Assembly: GCF_017313265.1 (NCBI RefSeq)
Contig: NZ_JAFLQZ010000015.1
Span: 1-64,000, forward strand
Reading direction: 5' to 3'
DNA: 64,000 bases
DNA from: Hymenobacter telluris
GTDB lineage: Bacteria; Bacteroidota; Bacteroidia; Cytophagales; Hymenobacteraceae
The translations under genes were made by a program, and so were the position numbers. Positions 53,424 to 62,375 of this stretch are shown here, piece after piece (the first letter of the stretch is position 1; the number at the start of each line of letters is the position of its first letter). The notes under the pieces were generated by a model. That model made no database searches and was not told the DNA's origin. It saw only the letters and a program-made list of their open reading frames with translations.

Positions 53424-54173
53424 ATGAATATCCTGCTCGTTGACGACTCGCGCCTGGCCCGAACCGAGTTGCGCCACCTGCTGCAAGCCTTCCCCGACGT
53501 AACCGTAGTAGGCGAAGCCCGCCACGTCGCCGAAGCCCGCACCCGCATCCAGGAGCTTCAGCCCGACGTGTTGCTGCTCGATATTCACATGCCCGGCGAA
53601 ACCGGCTTCGAGTTGCTTGCGTCCTTGGAAGCGGCCCCGCACGTAGTCTTCACCACCGCCTACGACGAATACGCGCTGCGGGCCTTTGAAGTCAACGCCC
53701 TCGATTATCTGCTCAAACCCATTGAAGCGCACCGGCTGGCGGCCGCCCTCGACAAGGCCCGCACCCAGCTGCGCCCGGCAGTTTCCGCGGAAGCTCCCCC
53801 CCCAATACCGGTATCCGAGGAGCCAGCCGCCACGCCCCTCACCGAGCACGACCAGGTGTTTGTGAAGGACGGCGAGAAGTGCTGGTTTGTGCGCCTCGCC
53901 GACATTCGCCTTTTCGAAATCAACGGCAGCTACACCCAAATCCACTTCCACGAGCACCGCCCCCTGATTCCGCGCACCTTGCAGCACCTGGAGCAACGCC
54001 TCGACCCGCGGGTGTTCTTCCGGGTGAACCGCCAGCAAATTATCAACCTGAAATGGGTGGAAGGCATCGAGCCCTGGTTCAGCAACTCCCTGAAAATCCG
54101 GCTGCGGGGCGGGCCTGAGGTGGAAGTATCGCGCCAGCAGTCGGTGCGGTTTCGGGAGCTGCTGAGTTTGTAA
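53424..54173 (+). CDS. LytTR-family response regulator
   Basis: A 249-residue regulator with an N-terminal receiver (acceptor D53 in LLLDIHMPGETG, with acidic pocket VDDSR) and a C-terminal LytTR DNA-binding domain (about 145-248; NGSYTQIHFHEH, FFRVNRQQIINLKWV). Phosphorylated by the kinase upstream, it should control a small local set of genes. ATG at 53424 is well placed before the receiver; longer frames are not conserved-looking. Confidence 0.95.
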   Translation: MNILLVDDSRLARTELRHLLQAFPDVTVVGEARHVAEARTRIQELQPDVLLLDIHMPGETGFELLASLEAAPHVVFTTAYDEYALRAFEVNALDYLLKPIEAHRLAAALDKARTQLRPAVSAEAPPPIPVSEEPAATPLTEHDQVFVKDGEKCWFVRLADIRLFEINGSYTQIHFHEHRPLIPRTLQHLEQRLDPRVFFRVNRQQIINLKWVEGIEPWFSNSLKIRLRGGPEVEVSRQQSVRFRELLSL

Positions 54174-54266
54174 GCCGCCGGCCAGGCACCGCCCGCTTGC
54201 CCCCACCATAACCAGACCTCTTGGTTGCCGGTTCTGGGTCTGTTCTTCTCACTTGGAAAACCAACT

Positions 54267-55292
54267 ATGGAATACAGACAATTAGGCGCCTCGGGTTTGC
54301 GCGTGCCGGTGCTGAGCTTTGGCACGGCCACCTTCGGCGGGGGCAACGAATTTTTCAAGGCCTGGGGCAACACCGACGTGGCAGAAGCGCGCCGCCTGCT
54401 GGAAATCTGCCTGGAAGCGGGCGTCAACTTCTTCGACACGGCCAATGTGTACTCGCAGGGGCTGGCCGAAGAAATCCTGGGGCAGGCACTAGACGGGCGC
54501 CGCCACGAAGCCCTGCTCGGCACCAAAGCCACCTTCCCAATGGGCGACGGCCCAAACGACTTCGGCTCGTCCCGCCTGCACCTGCTTAAAGCCTGCGAAG
54601 ACAGCCTACGCCGCCTGAAAACCGACTACATCGACGTGTACTACCTGCACGGTTTCGACGCCAACACGCCTGTGCAGGAAACCCTCCGCGCCCTCGACGA
54701 CCTAGTGCAGAGCGGCAAAGTGCGCTACATTGCCTGTTCCAACTTTTCGGGCTGGCACCTGATGAAGTCGTTGTCGGTATCGGAGCGGTACGGTTGGGCG
54801 CGGTATGTGGGGCATCAGGTGTACTACTCGCTTATCAACCGGGAGTATGAGTGGGAGCTGATGCCGCTGGCGCAAGACCAGGGCGTGGGTGCCGTGGTAT
54901 GGTCGCCGCTGGCGAGTGGCCGGCTCAGCGGCAAAGTGCGGCGCGGCCAGCCCATTCCGGACAGCAGCCGCCTGCAACAAGGCGGCGGCCAGGGCCCCGA
55001 TGTACCCGACGAGCTACAATTTGCTATTGTGGACGTGCTGGATGAGTTGGCCGAGGAAACCGGCAAAACCGTTGCCCAAGTTGCCCTCAACTGGCTGTTG
55101 CAGCGCCCCACAGTCACTAGCCTAGTGTTCGGAGCCCGCAACGAAGAGCAGCTTCGCCAGAACCTGGGCGCGGTCGGCTGGCACCTCACACCCGAGCAAG
55201 TCGCCCGCCTCGACAAGGTGAGTGCCACCCCGCCGGTGTACCCCTACTGGCATCAGCGCAATCAGCCGCAGCTCAACCCGTTGCCGGTTTAA
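54267..55292 (+). CDS. Aldo/keto reductase
   Basis: A 341-residue NADPH-dependent reductase of the AKR superfamily. MEYRQLGASGLRVPVLSFGTA (1-21), the DTANVYSQG catalytic Asp/Tyr region, DYIDVYYLHGFD and the C-terminal SLVFGARNEEQLRQNL cofactor site are present. It could reduce sugar or lipid aldehydes. Followed 35 bases later by a pirin gene on the same strand; the two may be co-transcribed. Confidence 0.95.
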   Translation: MEYRQLGASGLRVPVLSFGTATFGGGNEFFKAWGNTDVAEARRLLEICLEAGVNFFDTANVYSQGLAEEILGQALDGRRHEALLGTKATFPMGDGPNDFGSSRLHLLKACEDSLRRLKTDYIDVYYLHGFDANTPVQETLRALDDLVQSGKVRYIACSNFSGWHLMKSLSVSERYGWARYVGHQVYYSLINREYEWELMPLAQDQGVGAVVWSPLASGRLSGKVRRGQPIPDSSRLQQGGGQGPDVPDELQFAIVDVLDELAEETGKTVAQVALNWLLQRPTVTSLVFGARNEEQLRQNLGAVGWHLTPEQVARLDKVSATPPVYPYWHQRNQPQLNPLPV

Positions 55293-55327
55293 TCCGCTAT
55301 TTTGCGGCCTTCACTTTCCTTCCCCTT

Positions 55328-56245
55328 ATGCTCGACCTCATCATTGATGCGCGCCCTGCCGATATCGGCAATGGTTTTGGGGTGCGGCGGATTCTGCCGT
55401 ATCGGTTGCGGCGGATGCTGGGCCCATTCATTTTCATGGACCACGCCGGCCCCGTGCAAGTGGCCCCCGAGTTGATGCCCACCCTGGATGTGCTGCCGCA
55501 CCCGCACATCGGCCTGTCCACGGTCAGCTATCTGTTTGGCGGACAAGTTGTGCATCGGGATAGTCTGGGCGTAGAGCAAGTAATTCGGCCGGGCGAGGTA
55601 AACTGGATGACGGCCGGCCGCGGCATTGCGCACTCCGAGCGGTTCGAAGACCCGGCCACCCTGGCTGGTGGCGCCCTGGAAATGGTGCAGACCTGGGTGG
55701 CTTTACCCGAAGCAGCCGAAGAAGACGCGCCCAGCTTCACCAACTATCAGCCCCAAGAGCTGCCCATCTTCACCGACCAGGGCGTGTGGATGCGCCTGAT
55801 TGCCGGCGACGCTTTCGGGTTGCGCAACGACGTGAAAACCCATTCACCCCTCTTCTACCTGCACGTAGTTTTGCAAACGGGTGCCCGCTTCGGTCTACCC
55901 ACCGGCTACCCGGAACGCGGCGCTTACGTGGCAAAAGGCAGCGTAGAGGTGAGCGGCCGTACGTACACCACCGGGCAGTTGCTGGTGTTCACCCGCGGCC
56001 TCGACCCCGTACTGGTAGCCCGTGAGCCTACCACACTCATGCTGCTGGGCGGCGAACCATTGGGTGAGCGGTACATCTGGTGGAACTTCGTTTCGTCGCG
56101 TAAAGAGCGGATTGAGCAGGCCAAAGCCGACTGGCAAGCCGGCCGCATTGCCCTGCCCCCCACCGACAACGCCGAATTCATTCCGCTCCCCGCCGACCGT
56201 TCCCGCCCCGCTGGCAGTTCCCCGCCGCCCCCGCCCCTCTCGTAG
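55328..56245 (+). CDS. Pirin-family protein
   Basis: A 305-residue bicupin. FGVRRILPYRLRRMLGPFIFMDHAGP (split about 17-42) and HPHIGLSTVSYLFGGQVVHRDSLG with metal-binding His residues mark the pirin N-domain; GGEPLGERYIWWNFVSS is the conserved C-terminal motif. Related proteins act as quercetinase-like dioxygenases or redox-sensitive regulators. The actual role here is unknown. Confidence 0.94.
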   Translation: MLDLIIDARPADIGNGFGVRRILPYRLRRMLGPFIFMDHAGPVQVAPELMPTLDVLPHPHIGLSTVSYLFGGQVVHRDSLGVEQVIRPGEVNWMTAGRGIAHSERFEDPATLAGGALEMVQTWVALPEAAEEDAPSFTNYQPQELPIFTDQGVWMRLIAGDAFGLRNDVKTHSPLFYLHVVLQTGARFGLPTGYPERGAYVAKGSVEVSGRTYTTGQLLVFTRGLDPVLVAREPTTLMLLGGEPLGERYIWWNFVSSRKERIEQAKADWQAGRIALPPTDNAEFIPLPADRSRPAGSSPPPPPLS

Positions 56246-56296
56246 CTACTCACGCAGCAGATAGCCTTAAATAGCTAATCCATACGTGCTTCCCAG

Positions 56297-56348
56297 AAGC
56301 GCCTGGCAGCCCTGAAAAGGGGTATGCCAGGCGCTTTTGCTTTATCGG
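56297..56348. terminator. Terminator after the pirin gene
   Basis: AAGCGCCTGGCA and TGCCAGGCGCTT form a perfect stem; TTTTGC-TTTAT follows. Confidence 0.85.
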
Positions 56349-56764
56349 CATCCTATTAGGTAAGCTATAAGGCTAATAGATGGTGAACTATAGCATTTCC
56401 AATTCAACATAGAAGCTTACAATAATCCTAATCAATCAAATACAACAATCGGGCAGCAACGAACCATTCAAACATCTGCTTTTGCATCGTTTCCTACAGC
56501 TCTATTTATAACTATTGTGCCTAATATCCGACATCAGCAGTTTTACATTAGTAGACGAACTCCTAACTCACTGCATGCGTATATACATTTAATATAAAAT
56601 AAATCAAGCAGTATAATTTATCATTTAAGAATGATTATCAGTAAAAAATAGCCTTTATAGATGTATTATCAATTTATAGCATGCTAGATTTACAGTATTG
56701 ATATTGCACTTTTTATTAAATAGTACAATATCACCATCTGTTTAACTGTCCTTTTCAGCCTGCT
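56349..56764. other. AT-rich non-coding region upstream of the subtilase
   Basis: About 415 bases, strongly AT-rich compared with the flanking genes, with no credible ORF. It contains a GATATTGCAC / GTACAATATC inverted repeat (56700-56732) about 30 bases before the subtilase start, a possible operator or leader hairpin. No standard -7 box was recognised. It is probably the regulatory region of the protease gene. Confidence 0.6.
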
Positions 56765-59641
56765 ATGAGTAAACTTATACCTTCCTTCAAATTAGTACTA
56801 TTATCAGTAGCCACCTGTTTTGCCTTTTCAGGCAAGGCCCAGCAAACAGGTAGCAATCCGGCTCCCATAGCAACCGGAACTTTCGTTGATAACTTCAATC
56901 AGCCTGCCACGCTTGATGGCACACTGGTATTCAAGCTCAAGCCCGAATTCCAGGCGCAAGCTTCTTCGGACGGGGTGGCCGTGCCGGCCCTGAACGATAT
57001 GCTGCGCCGGATGGGCGTAACGCGTATCACGCAAAAGTTTCCGCACGCCTCAGCACCGCATGCGGAGCAGCCCGGCGCTGTGGATCTGCGCTTGATTTAT
57101 CAGATTTGGCTGGATAAAGCGGCACCTCTGGCCAAAGTGCAGCAGGCCCTGCTCAGCACTGGCACGCTTACCTACGTGGAGCCGCTGTACTACCGCGCCC
57201 CCCTGTCGCAGCCCAATGACCCGCTAGCCGATTCAACCCTGGCAACCGGCCAGTATCACCTTAAGAACATCCGAGCTTACCAGGCCTGGAACCTGACCCA
57301 GGGCGACAGCACCGTGCTGATTGGCATCACCGACACCGGTTTCCGCCTTTCGCACCAAGACCTGGCCGGGCAGTGGCAGCGCAACTACCAAGACCCACCC
57401 GACGGTATCGACAACGACAACGACGGCTTCGTTGACAACTACCGGGGCTGGGATTTTGCCGACCGGGACAACAACCCCGCCGCCAATGGCATGACGCAGC
57501 CGCTGCACGGGGTGCACACGGCTGGTGCCGCAGCGGGTCGCGTCGGCAATGGGCTGGGTATTGCGGGCGTGGGCTACAACTGCCGTTTTCTGCCCCTGAA
57601 AATCTACCCAAGCACCAATACGGGCAGTTTCGCTGGTTACGAGGCCATTGTGTACGCCGCCGACCACGGCTGCAAGGTTATCAATATGTCGTGGGGTAGC
57701 GCGGGTGGCCGTTCCCAGTTCGAGCAGGATGCCATTACCTACGCCGCCATCAACCACGACGTGGTGCTGGTGGCCTCGGCCGGCAACACCAACGCCGAGC
57801 TGGACTTCTACCCGGCCAGCTACGACCACGTACTATCGGTGGGCTGGACCGGCGCCGACGATGTGCGGGCTAGCCGTGCAACCTATAGCCGCCGCATTGA
57901 CTTGGTAGCTCCCGGCGACAACATTTACACCACTTGGGGCGACACTGACTCCGACTACATCCGGGCCACGGGGTCGTCTTTCTCGGCACCGTTGGTATCG
58001 GGAGCAGCGGCGCTGGTGCGGGCGCGGTTTCCGCAATTCACCGCAGCGCAAGTTATTGCGCAGCTGCGCGCTACCACCGACAACATCTACAACCTACCGG
58101 GCAATACGCCTTACGCCGGTAAGCTGGGCACGGGCCGCCTGAACGTATTCCGGGCGGTGCAGGGCGACAACCAGCACGCCATGCGCATCACGCAGCGCGT
58201 GTTCACGCCCAGCAAAACCATTTATCAGCTCAACGACACCATCCGGCTGGCCGTGGAAGTGCAAAACCTGCTTCAGCCCGTCCAGAACCTGACCCTCACG
58301 GTTACTTCTCTTTCGCCTTACCTAACGGTGCAGCGCGGTACGTTCACGGCCGGCGCGGTGGCTACTCTGTCCCGGGCATCCAATGCAAGTGCTCCTTTCT
58401 GCCTGAAAGTGGCGGCGGCGGCGCCGGTTAACACGTCCGTTACAATCCGCTACCGGCTCTCCGACCCTTCCACCGGCTACGAGCAAGACCAATACACCAC
58501 GTTGCTCATCAACCCAGAATACGTGGTGCTGAATGCTGGCAATTTGGCTCTCACGCTTACTCACCGGGGCAGCTTGGGCGTTGATGGACTGGGCTCCACG
58601 AAGGGGGAAGGCGTGCGGTACCAGGGCGGGGCTTCCCTGATCTACGAAGGCGGCATTATGGTAGGCGCTGGCACTACGCGCGTTTCCAGCCGCCTGCGCA
58701 ACGACCGAAACGGGATAGATACCGATTTCTTCACCCAGGCCCAAACCACTATGAACCGCCAGACCCTGCGGGCCGACCAGGAGGCTTGCGGTTTGCTGCA
58801 AGACTCGCTGCCAAGCGCCACCCGCAACCGCACCGTAGGCGTGCAGATTCGTCAGCGCGGCTACTCGTGGGCGCAGGCCCCACACCGCGACTATGTGGTG
58901 CTGGAGTATGTAATCAAGAACGTGACGGCCGATACGCTGAAGCCATTGTACGCCGGCCTGTTTGCCGACTGGGACCTGGGTGACTACATCCGCAACGCAG
59001 TGGCCTGGGACTCGGTACGCAACCTGAGCTATGCCTACAATGTGAATAGCCAGAACGCTTATATAGGACTACAATGGCTGCGTGGCGGCACTCCTATCTC
59101 CTACGCCATTGATGTAAATGCTCCCACTGGTCTCGTTCGTCTTTCCGATGGCTTCAGCAGAGCCGAGAAGATGACCACGCTCGCCAATGGCACTCGTCAG
59201 CGTACTACGGGCCTCACCAATGGCACCGACATTGCCCAAGTGGTAGGCGCTAAATTGCCTTGGTTGGCCCCCTCCGATTCGGTGGTGGTTGCGCTGGCAG
59301 TGGTAGCCGCTCCCACGCTCGCCCAGCTTCAGGCAGCGGCCAGTGCTGCGCAAGTGCGCTACAGTCCTCAGCAGGCCCTGAATACCCGCTCTGCACTGGC
59401 AGCCGGCGCTTGGCAGCTTTATCCTAACCCAACCACCGGCCAAATCCGGGTAGAGGTACCGGCCAGCTTTGGCAGCCGCCAGTTGGAAGTGCTGAGCCCG
59501 CTAGGCCAAGTAGTGAAGCAGCAGGCTTTTCTGGGCTCAACATCAGAAGTGAATTTGCAAGGATTACCAGCCGGCATGTACATCGTGCGCATCCACGGCG
59601 CCACCGGTTCCCTCACGCGGCGCGTTTTGCTAACGCACTAA
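56765..59641 (+). CDS. T9SS-secreted subtilisin-like serine protease (S8)
   Basis: A 958-residue secreted protease. Signal peptide (about 1-25), an N-terminal propeptide (about 45-165), then the S8 domain with catalytic Asp190 (GITDTGFRLSHQD), His248 (LHGVHTAG), oxyanion Asn341 (ASAGNTN) and Ser405 (ATGSSFSAPL), all present. DNDNDGFVDN (about 217-226) may bind calcium. A long beta region (about 470-860) and a type A T9SS sorting domain (WQLYPNPTTGQIRVEV to the C-terminus) follow. It degrades proteins outside the cell. The long AT-rich leader suggests its own regulation. Confidence 0.96.
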   Translation: MSKLIPSFKLVLLSVATCFAFSGKAQQTGSNPAPIATGTFVDNFNQPATLDGTLVFKLKPEFQAQASSDGVAVPALNDMLRRMGVTRITQKFPHASAPHAEQPGAVDLRLIYQIWLDKAAPLAKVQQALLSTGTLTYVEPLYYRAPLSQPNDPLADSTLATGQYHLKNIRAYQAWNLTQGDSTVLIGITDTGFRLSHQDLAGQWQRNYQDPPDGIDNDNDGFVDNYRGWDFADRDNNPAANGMTQPLHGVHTAGAAAGRVGNGLGIAGVGYNCRFLPLKIYPSTNTGSFAGYEAIVYAADHGCKVINMSWGSAGGRSQFEQDAITYAAINHDVVLVASAGNTNAELDFYPASYDHVLSVGWTGADDVRASRATYSRRIDLVAPGDNIYTTWGDTDSDYIRATGSSFSAPLVSGAAALVRARFPQFTAAQVIAQLRATTDNIYNLPGNTPYAGKLGTGRLNVFRAVQGDNQHAMRITQRVFTPSKTIYQLNDTIRLAVEVQNLLQPVQNLTLTVTSLSPYLTVQRGTFTAGAVATLSRASNASAPFCLKVAAAAPVNTSVTIRYRLSDPSTGYEQDQYTTLLINPEYVVLNAGNLALTLTHRGSLGVDGLGSTKGEGVRYQGGASLIYEGGIMVGAGTTRVSSRLRNDRNGIDTDFFTQAQTTMNRQTLRADQEACGLLQDSLPSATRNRTVGVQIRQRGYSWAQAPHRDYVVLEYVIKNVTADTLKPLYAGLFADWDLGDYIRNAVAWDSVRNLSYAYNVNSQNAYIGLQWLRGGTPISYAIDVNAPTGLVRLSDGFSRAEKMTTLANGTRQRTTGLTNGTDIAQVVGAKLPWLAPSDSVVVALAVVAAPTLAQLQAAASAAQVRYSPQQALNTRSALAAGAWQLYPNPTTGQIRVEVPASFGSRQLEVLSPLGQVVKQQAFLGSTSEVNLQGLPAGMYIVRIHGATGSLTRRVLLTH

Positions 59642-59665
59642 GCCAGCAAGAAGCTACCATAAGGC

Positions 59666-59726
59666 AAGGCCCGGTTGAACGGCAAAGCCAGCATAGTGCT
59701 GGCTTTGCCGTTCAACCGGGCCTTTT
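59666..59726. terminator. Long terminator after the subtilase
   Basis: Arms of about 28 bases, starting AAGGCCCGGTTGAACGG, pair perfectly with a 5-base loop and end in a T run. The following 268 bases to 59994 are AT-rich with no gene; a small GGGC-TTTTC-GCCC hairpin lies at 59927-59940. Confidence 0.92.
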
Positions 59727-59983
59727 AGCTGTTAAAAAACTGAGCTTATATCTATTTCCGGATTGAGAAACTTTGCACTCCATTATTGCTGTATATACAT
59801 CTATAACATCCAACATTTAACTAAAAATATTAGCAAATCACTTTGCGTATTCGATGCTTTGCTCGTCATCAGGCTATCTTATAAACGCTCTAAATTTTTA
59901 TTAAAATTTGATTAAATGCACGTTATGGGCTTTTCGCCCGTAAAAAATTATCAACTAATCTTTTTAGAATGACTTAATATGCG

Positions 59984-59991
59984 TATCTTTG
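59984..59991 (+). promoter_or_regulatory. Bacteroidota -7 box close to the start codon
   Basis: TATCTTTG is an exact TAnnTTTG match that ends only 3 bases before the ATG at 59995. If used, transcription would begin at or near the start codon, giving a leaderless message. No good -33 TTG was found. Confidence 0.4.
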
Positions 59992-59994
59992 GAT

Positions 59995-60243
59995 ATGTCG
60001 AAAGTTAAGCTTCCCGTCCCGCCGCCCGTGCAGCAATATGCCCGTTGTGTAGATGACAGCCGCCGCCCCTCCGACCACATCGGCGACTGGCCTATCGCTG
60101 GGCAGGTGTATCCTATTCAGGTGCGCCGCAACGCTCGTACCGGCTTGCCACAAATACACGTGCTGGGCTTTTATGCCGAACAGCCTTATGGCGCCTTTGC
60201 TCGTCACCGTTTCGAGACGGTAGCCGAGCTTTGGCTCAACTAA
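59995..60243 (+). CDS. Small hypothetical protein
   Basis: An 82-residue protein, basic and cytoplasmic, with Pro-rich beginning (KLPVPPPVQQYARCVDD) and a compact body (VYPIQVRRNARTGLPQIHVLGFY) resembling the small beta-rich Bacteroidota proteins of unknown function. I recognise no domain. The ATG at 59995 was chosen; a TTG 6 bases earlier lies in the -7 box. Followed by a terminator. Confidence 0.75.
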   Translation: MSKVKLPVPPPVQQYARCVDDSRRPSDHIGDWPIAGQVYPIQVRRNARTGLPQIHVLGFYAEQPYGAFARHRFETVAELWLN

Positions 60244-60275
60244 CAGGACCCGGCCGTTTTTCCGCCACCCTCAGC

Positions 60276-60320
60276 CCCGGCTGCTTCTGTGCTACGCAGG
60301 AGCAGCCGGGTTTCTTTTTT
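60276..60320 (+). terminator. Terminator after the small hypothetical gene
   Basis: CCCGGCTGCTTCTG and CAGGAGCAGCCGGG pair with few mismatches, followed by TTTCTTTTTT. Confidence 0.85.
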
Positions 60321-60345
60321 ATAAACCGCTAGCACCGCCAACAAC

Positions 60346-60381
60346 AAAAAGGCCAACCCTGCATCAGCAGGGTTGGCCTTT
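60346..60381. terminator. Terminator of the carbonic anhydrase gene
   Basis: AAAAAGGCCAACCCT and AGGGTTGGCCTTT pair perfectly; on the minus strand it ends in a five-base U run, just downstream of the carbonic anhydrase stop. Confidence 0.88.
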
Positions 60382-60403
60382 CAATTCACTCAGCGTAGTT
60401 TCC

Positions 60404-61111
60404 TTAGCGTTGAGCGTCTGTTTTGGCCAGCTGACCAATCTCCTGTGCCGGGCTATTGCCTTCCGCATACATCGGCTGGTCGCTGAGGTTGTAGATTTCC
60501 TGAATGTCGTGCAGGATATGCTCGAAATCCAGCTTGAGGTCTTTCAGCAAGCCGGTTTTCAGATCGAACACCCAGCCGTGTACCGTAGGATAGCCGTTTT
60601 TGAGGTACATCTGTTGCAGCACCGCCGTCTTGATAACGTTGACGCACTGCTCCTGCACGTTTAACTCCACCAGCCGGTCGTAGCGCAGCGTGGTGTCTTC
60701 AATCTTGTCGAGTTCCGTGTGGTGCAGGCGGTACACGTCACGGATATTGCGCAGCCACGGGTTCATAATGCCTAGGTCTTTGGCCTGCATAGCGGCTTTC
60801 ACGCCGCCGCAGCCGTAGTGCCCGCATACCACAATGTGCTTCACACCTAGGTGCGCCACCGCGTATTCAATCACCGACATGGCGTTCAGGTCGATGTTGA
60901 TGACCATGTTGGCAATGTTGCGGTGCACGAATACCTCACCCGGCGCCACACCCATCAGTTCCTCGGCCGTTACGCGCGAGTCGGAGCAGCCGATGTACAA
61001 GTAATCAGGCTTTTGGTCGGCAGCCAAGTGCTCCAGAAAGTTGGCGTTGGATGCCTGGTTGTTGGCTACCCACTGGCGGTTTTTTTCGAAGATTTGGTCG
61101 TAGGTTATCAT
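60404..61111 (-). CDS. can: Beta-class carbonic anhydrase
   Basis: A 235-residue cytoplasmic enzyme that interconverts CO2 and bicarbonate. Zinc ligands Cys42 and His98/Cys101 sit in GCSDSRVTAEELMG and VCGHYGCGGVKAA, with the Asp44/Arg46 dyad intact. PTVHGWVFDLKTGLLKDL closes the domain. Usual length for the family. It stands between a terminator and the DUF2459 gene on the same strand (54 bases apart). Confidence 0.97.
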   Translation of the reverse strand: MITYDQIFEKNRQWVANNQASNANFLEHLAADQKPDYLYIGCSDSRVTAEELMGVAPGEVFVHRNIANMVINIDLNAMSVIEYAVAHLGVKHIVVCGHYGCGGVKAAMQAKDLGIMNPWLRNIRDVYRLHHTELDKIEDTTLRYDRLVELNVQEQCVNVIKTAVLQQMYLKNGYPTVHGWVFDLKTGLLKDLKLDFEHILHDIQEIYNLSDQPMYAEGNSPAQEIGQLAKTDAQR

Positions 61112-61165
61112 AGGGACTTTTTACGTTTTTGCATCTTCGGAGGATGCTTTACAGGTGGAAGATTT

Positions 61166-61870
61166 CTATTTGACAGGGCCTCGGTTGCGGTAGTGCCAGA
61201 AAATACCACCGTCGAACGGCGTCCATAAGGCGGCGCGCTGGTCGGCCGCTTTTAACGCGGCATTGGCCCAGCTATTGCAGGTGTAAAACAGATTGTACGT
61301 ACGCTTGGCTTCGTAAAATGCATCGTATTGGCCGTAGCTGTGGCCTTTAATGTGCTCTACCAATCCTTGCGCGTCGTAGTCGAAGCTTTTGCGGATGAAG
61401 TCTACCAGTTCGGCGTACTGGGCCGGTGTCAGGTAGATGCGCACGCAGTCGGGACCTTCGGTGGGCTTGTGGTGAAAGGTGGCGTGAATGGCCGACTCGC
61501 CGAGCCAGAACATAGCCTTGAACGCCGTGCTCGGTTTCAGCTCGGCCCAGGTAGGCGTATCGAGGTAAAAGCCCTTGTCGCCCCAACCAAAACCGACGTA
61601 GCGCATGCTGGAGTCGGCGGCAGGCGTATCGACGTAGCGGATTTGCTGGGTCCAGTCGATTTGCGGGTTGCGCACCGGCACTACAATATCGGTGTGCACG
61701 CCATTGGACAGGATGTAGGCCTCAATGGCACCGGGCGTGGGCTGGCTTCGTTCTCCTACTGGTATAGCCGAGCAGATAACCGCCGCCACCGCATACACCA
61801 CCACCACGCCCACTATTCCGCCCCCTACGTAGGCGGTTGTTCTTAGTACTTTTCTGAACGTAATTGGCAT
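61166..61870 (-). CDS. DUF2459 / TIGR02117 family exported protein
   Basis: A 234-residue protein with an N-terminal membrane segment (GGGIVGVVVVYAVAAVICSA) and a body matching TIGR02117/DUF2459: ILSNGVHTDIVVPV, YVGFGWGDKGFYLDTPTWAEL and YTCNSWANAALKAAD, in which Cys, His and Asn could form a papain-like site (inference). Family function is unknown. ATG at 61870 was chosen over an upstream GTG. Upstream of the carbonic anhydrase on the same strand, so possibly co-transcribed. Confidence 0.9.
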   Translation of the reverse strand: MPITFRKVLRTTAYVGGGIVGVVVVYAVAAVICSAIPVGERSQPTPGAIEAYILSNGVHTDIVVPVRNPQIDWTQQIRYVDTPAADSSMRYVGFGWGDKGFYLDTPTWAELKPSTAFKAMFWLGESAIHATFHHKPTEGPDCVRIYLTPAQYAELVDFIRKSFDYDAQGLVEHIKGHSYGQYDAFYEAKRTYNLFYTCNSWANAALKAADQRAALWTPFDGGIFWHYRNRGPVK

Positions 61871-61960
61871 CAACTGGCAGCTACAAGTAAGGACGGGCAC
61901 TTAATCAGGGGCATCGAAAAAGGCTGTCTGCGTTTTATATTTGGGTAATTCACCTGCACC

Positions 61961-62371
61961 ATGCCCCAGCCCGACGACCAAATATACAGCATCCCGGCTC
62001 CTTACCGCCGGATGGAAAACATGCACATCCTGTTCTGGCTGCTCAAAGACATTGGCTGGTGCATGATTTGGAAGCCGCTCGGGCTAAGCATGATTGTGCC
62101 CACACTGGTTATTGCCATCGTCATCACCTGGCGCACCCGCGACATCAAAGCCGAGCTGGCGCACAACCTGGCCATTGTATTCTGGATTTCGGCCAACTCC
62201 TACTGGATGATCAGCGAGTTCTTGGGCTTCGATACGGTGCGCGTATGGGGCAACCTGACCGGCAAGCACCTGGCATTGATTCCGTTCCTCACCGGCCTAT
62301 CTATTCTGCTGTACTACTATATCGTGCAGAAGCCCCGCGAGAACCGCGCCGCGCAGGTAGCCACGCTGTAG
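61961..62371 (+). CDS. Conserved small membrane protein
   Basis: A 136-residue protein with three hydrophobic segments (about 42-58, 67-88, 106-122) and a hydrophilic N-terminus. NSYWMISEFLG between segments and IWKPLGLSMIVPTL are probably conserved features. No functional domain is recognised. Its stop codon is 4 bases from that of the convergent NadR gene, with no terminator hairpin between. Confidence 0.85.
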   Translation: MPQPDDQIYSIPAPYRRMENMHILFWLLKDIGWCMIWKPLGLSMIVPTLVIAIVITWRTRDIKAELAHNLAIVFWISANSYWMISEFLGFDTVRVWGNLTGKHLALIPFLTGLSILLYYYIVQKPRENRAAQVATL

Positions 62372-62375
62372 TAGG

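Noticed and set aside
56615-56645. Fur-box-like ATTATC/GATTATC sequence
   Set aside because: The match to the inverted GATAAT pattern is weak and expected in such AT-rich DNA.
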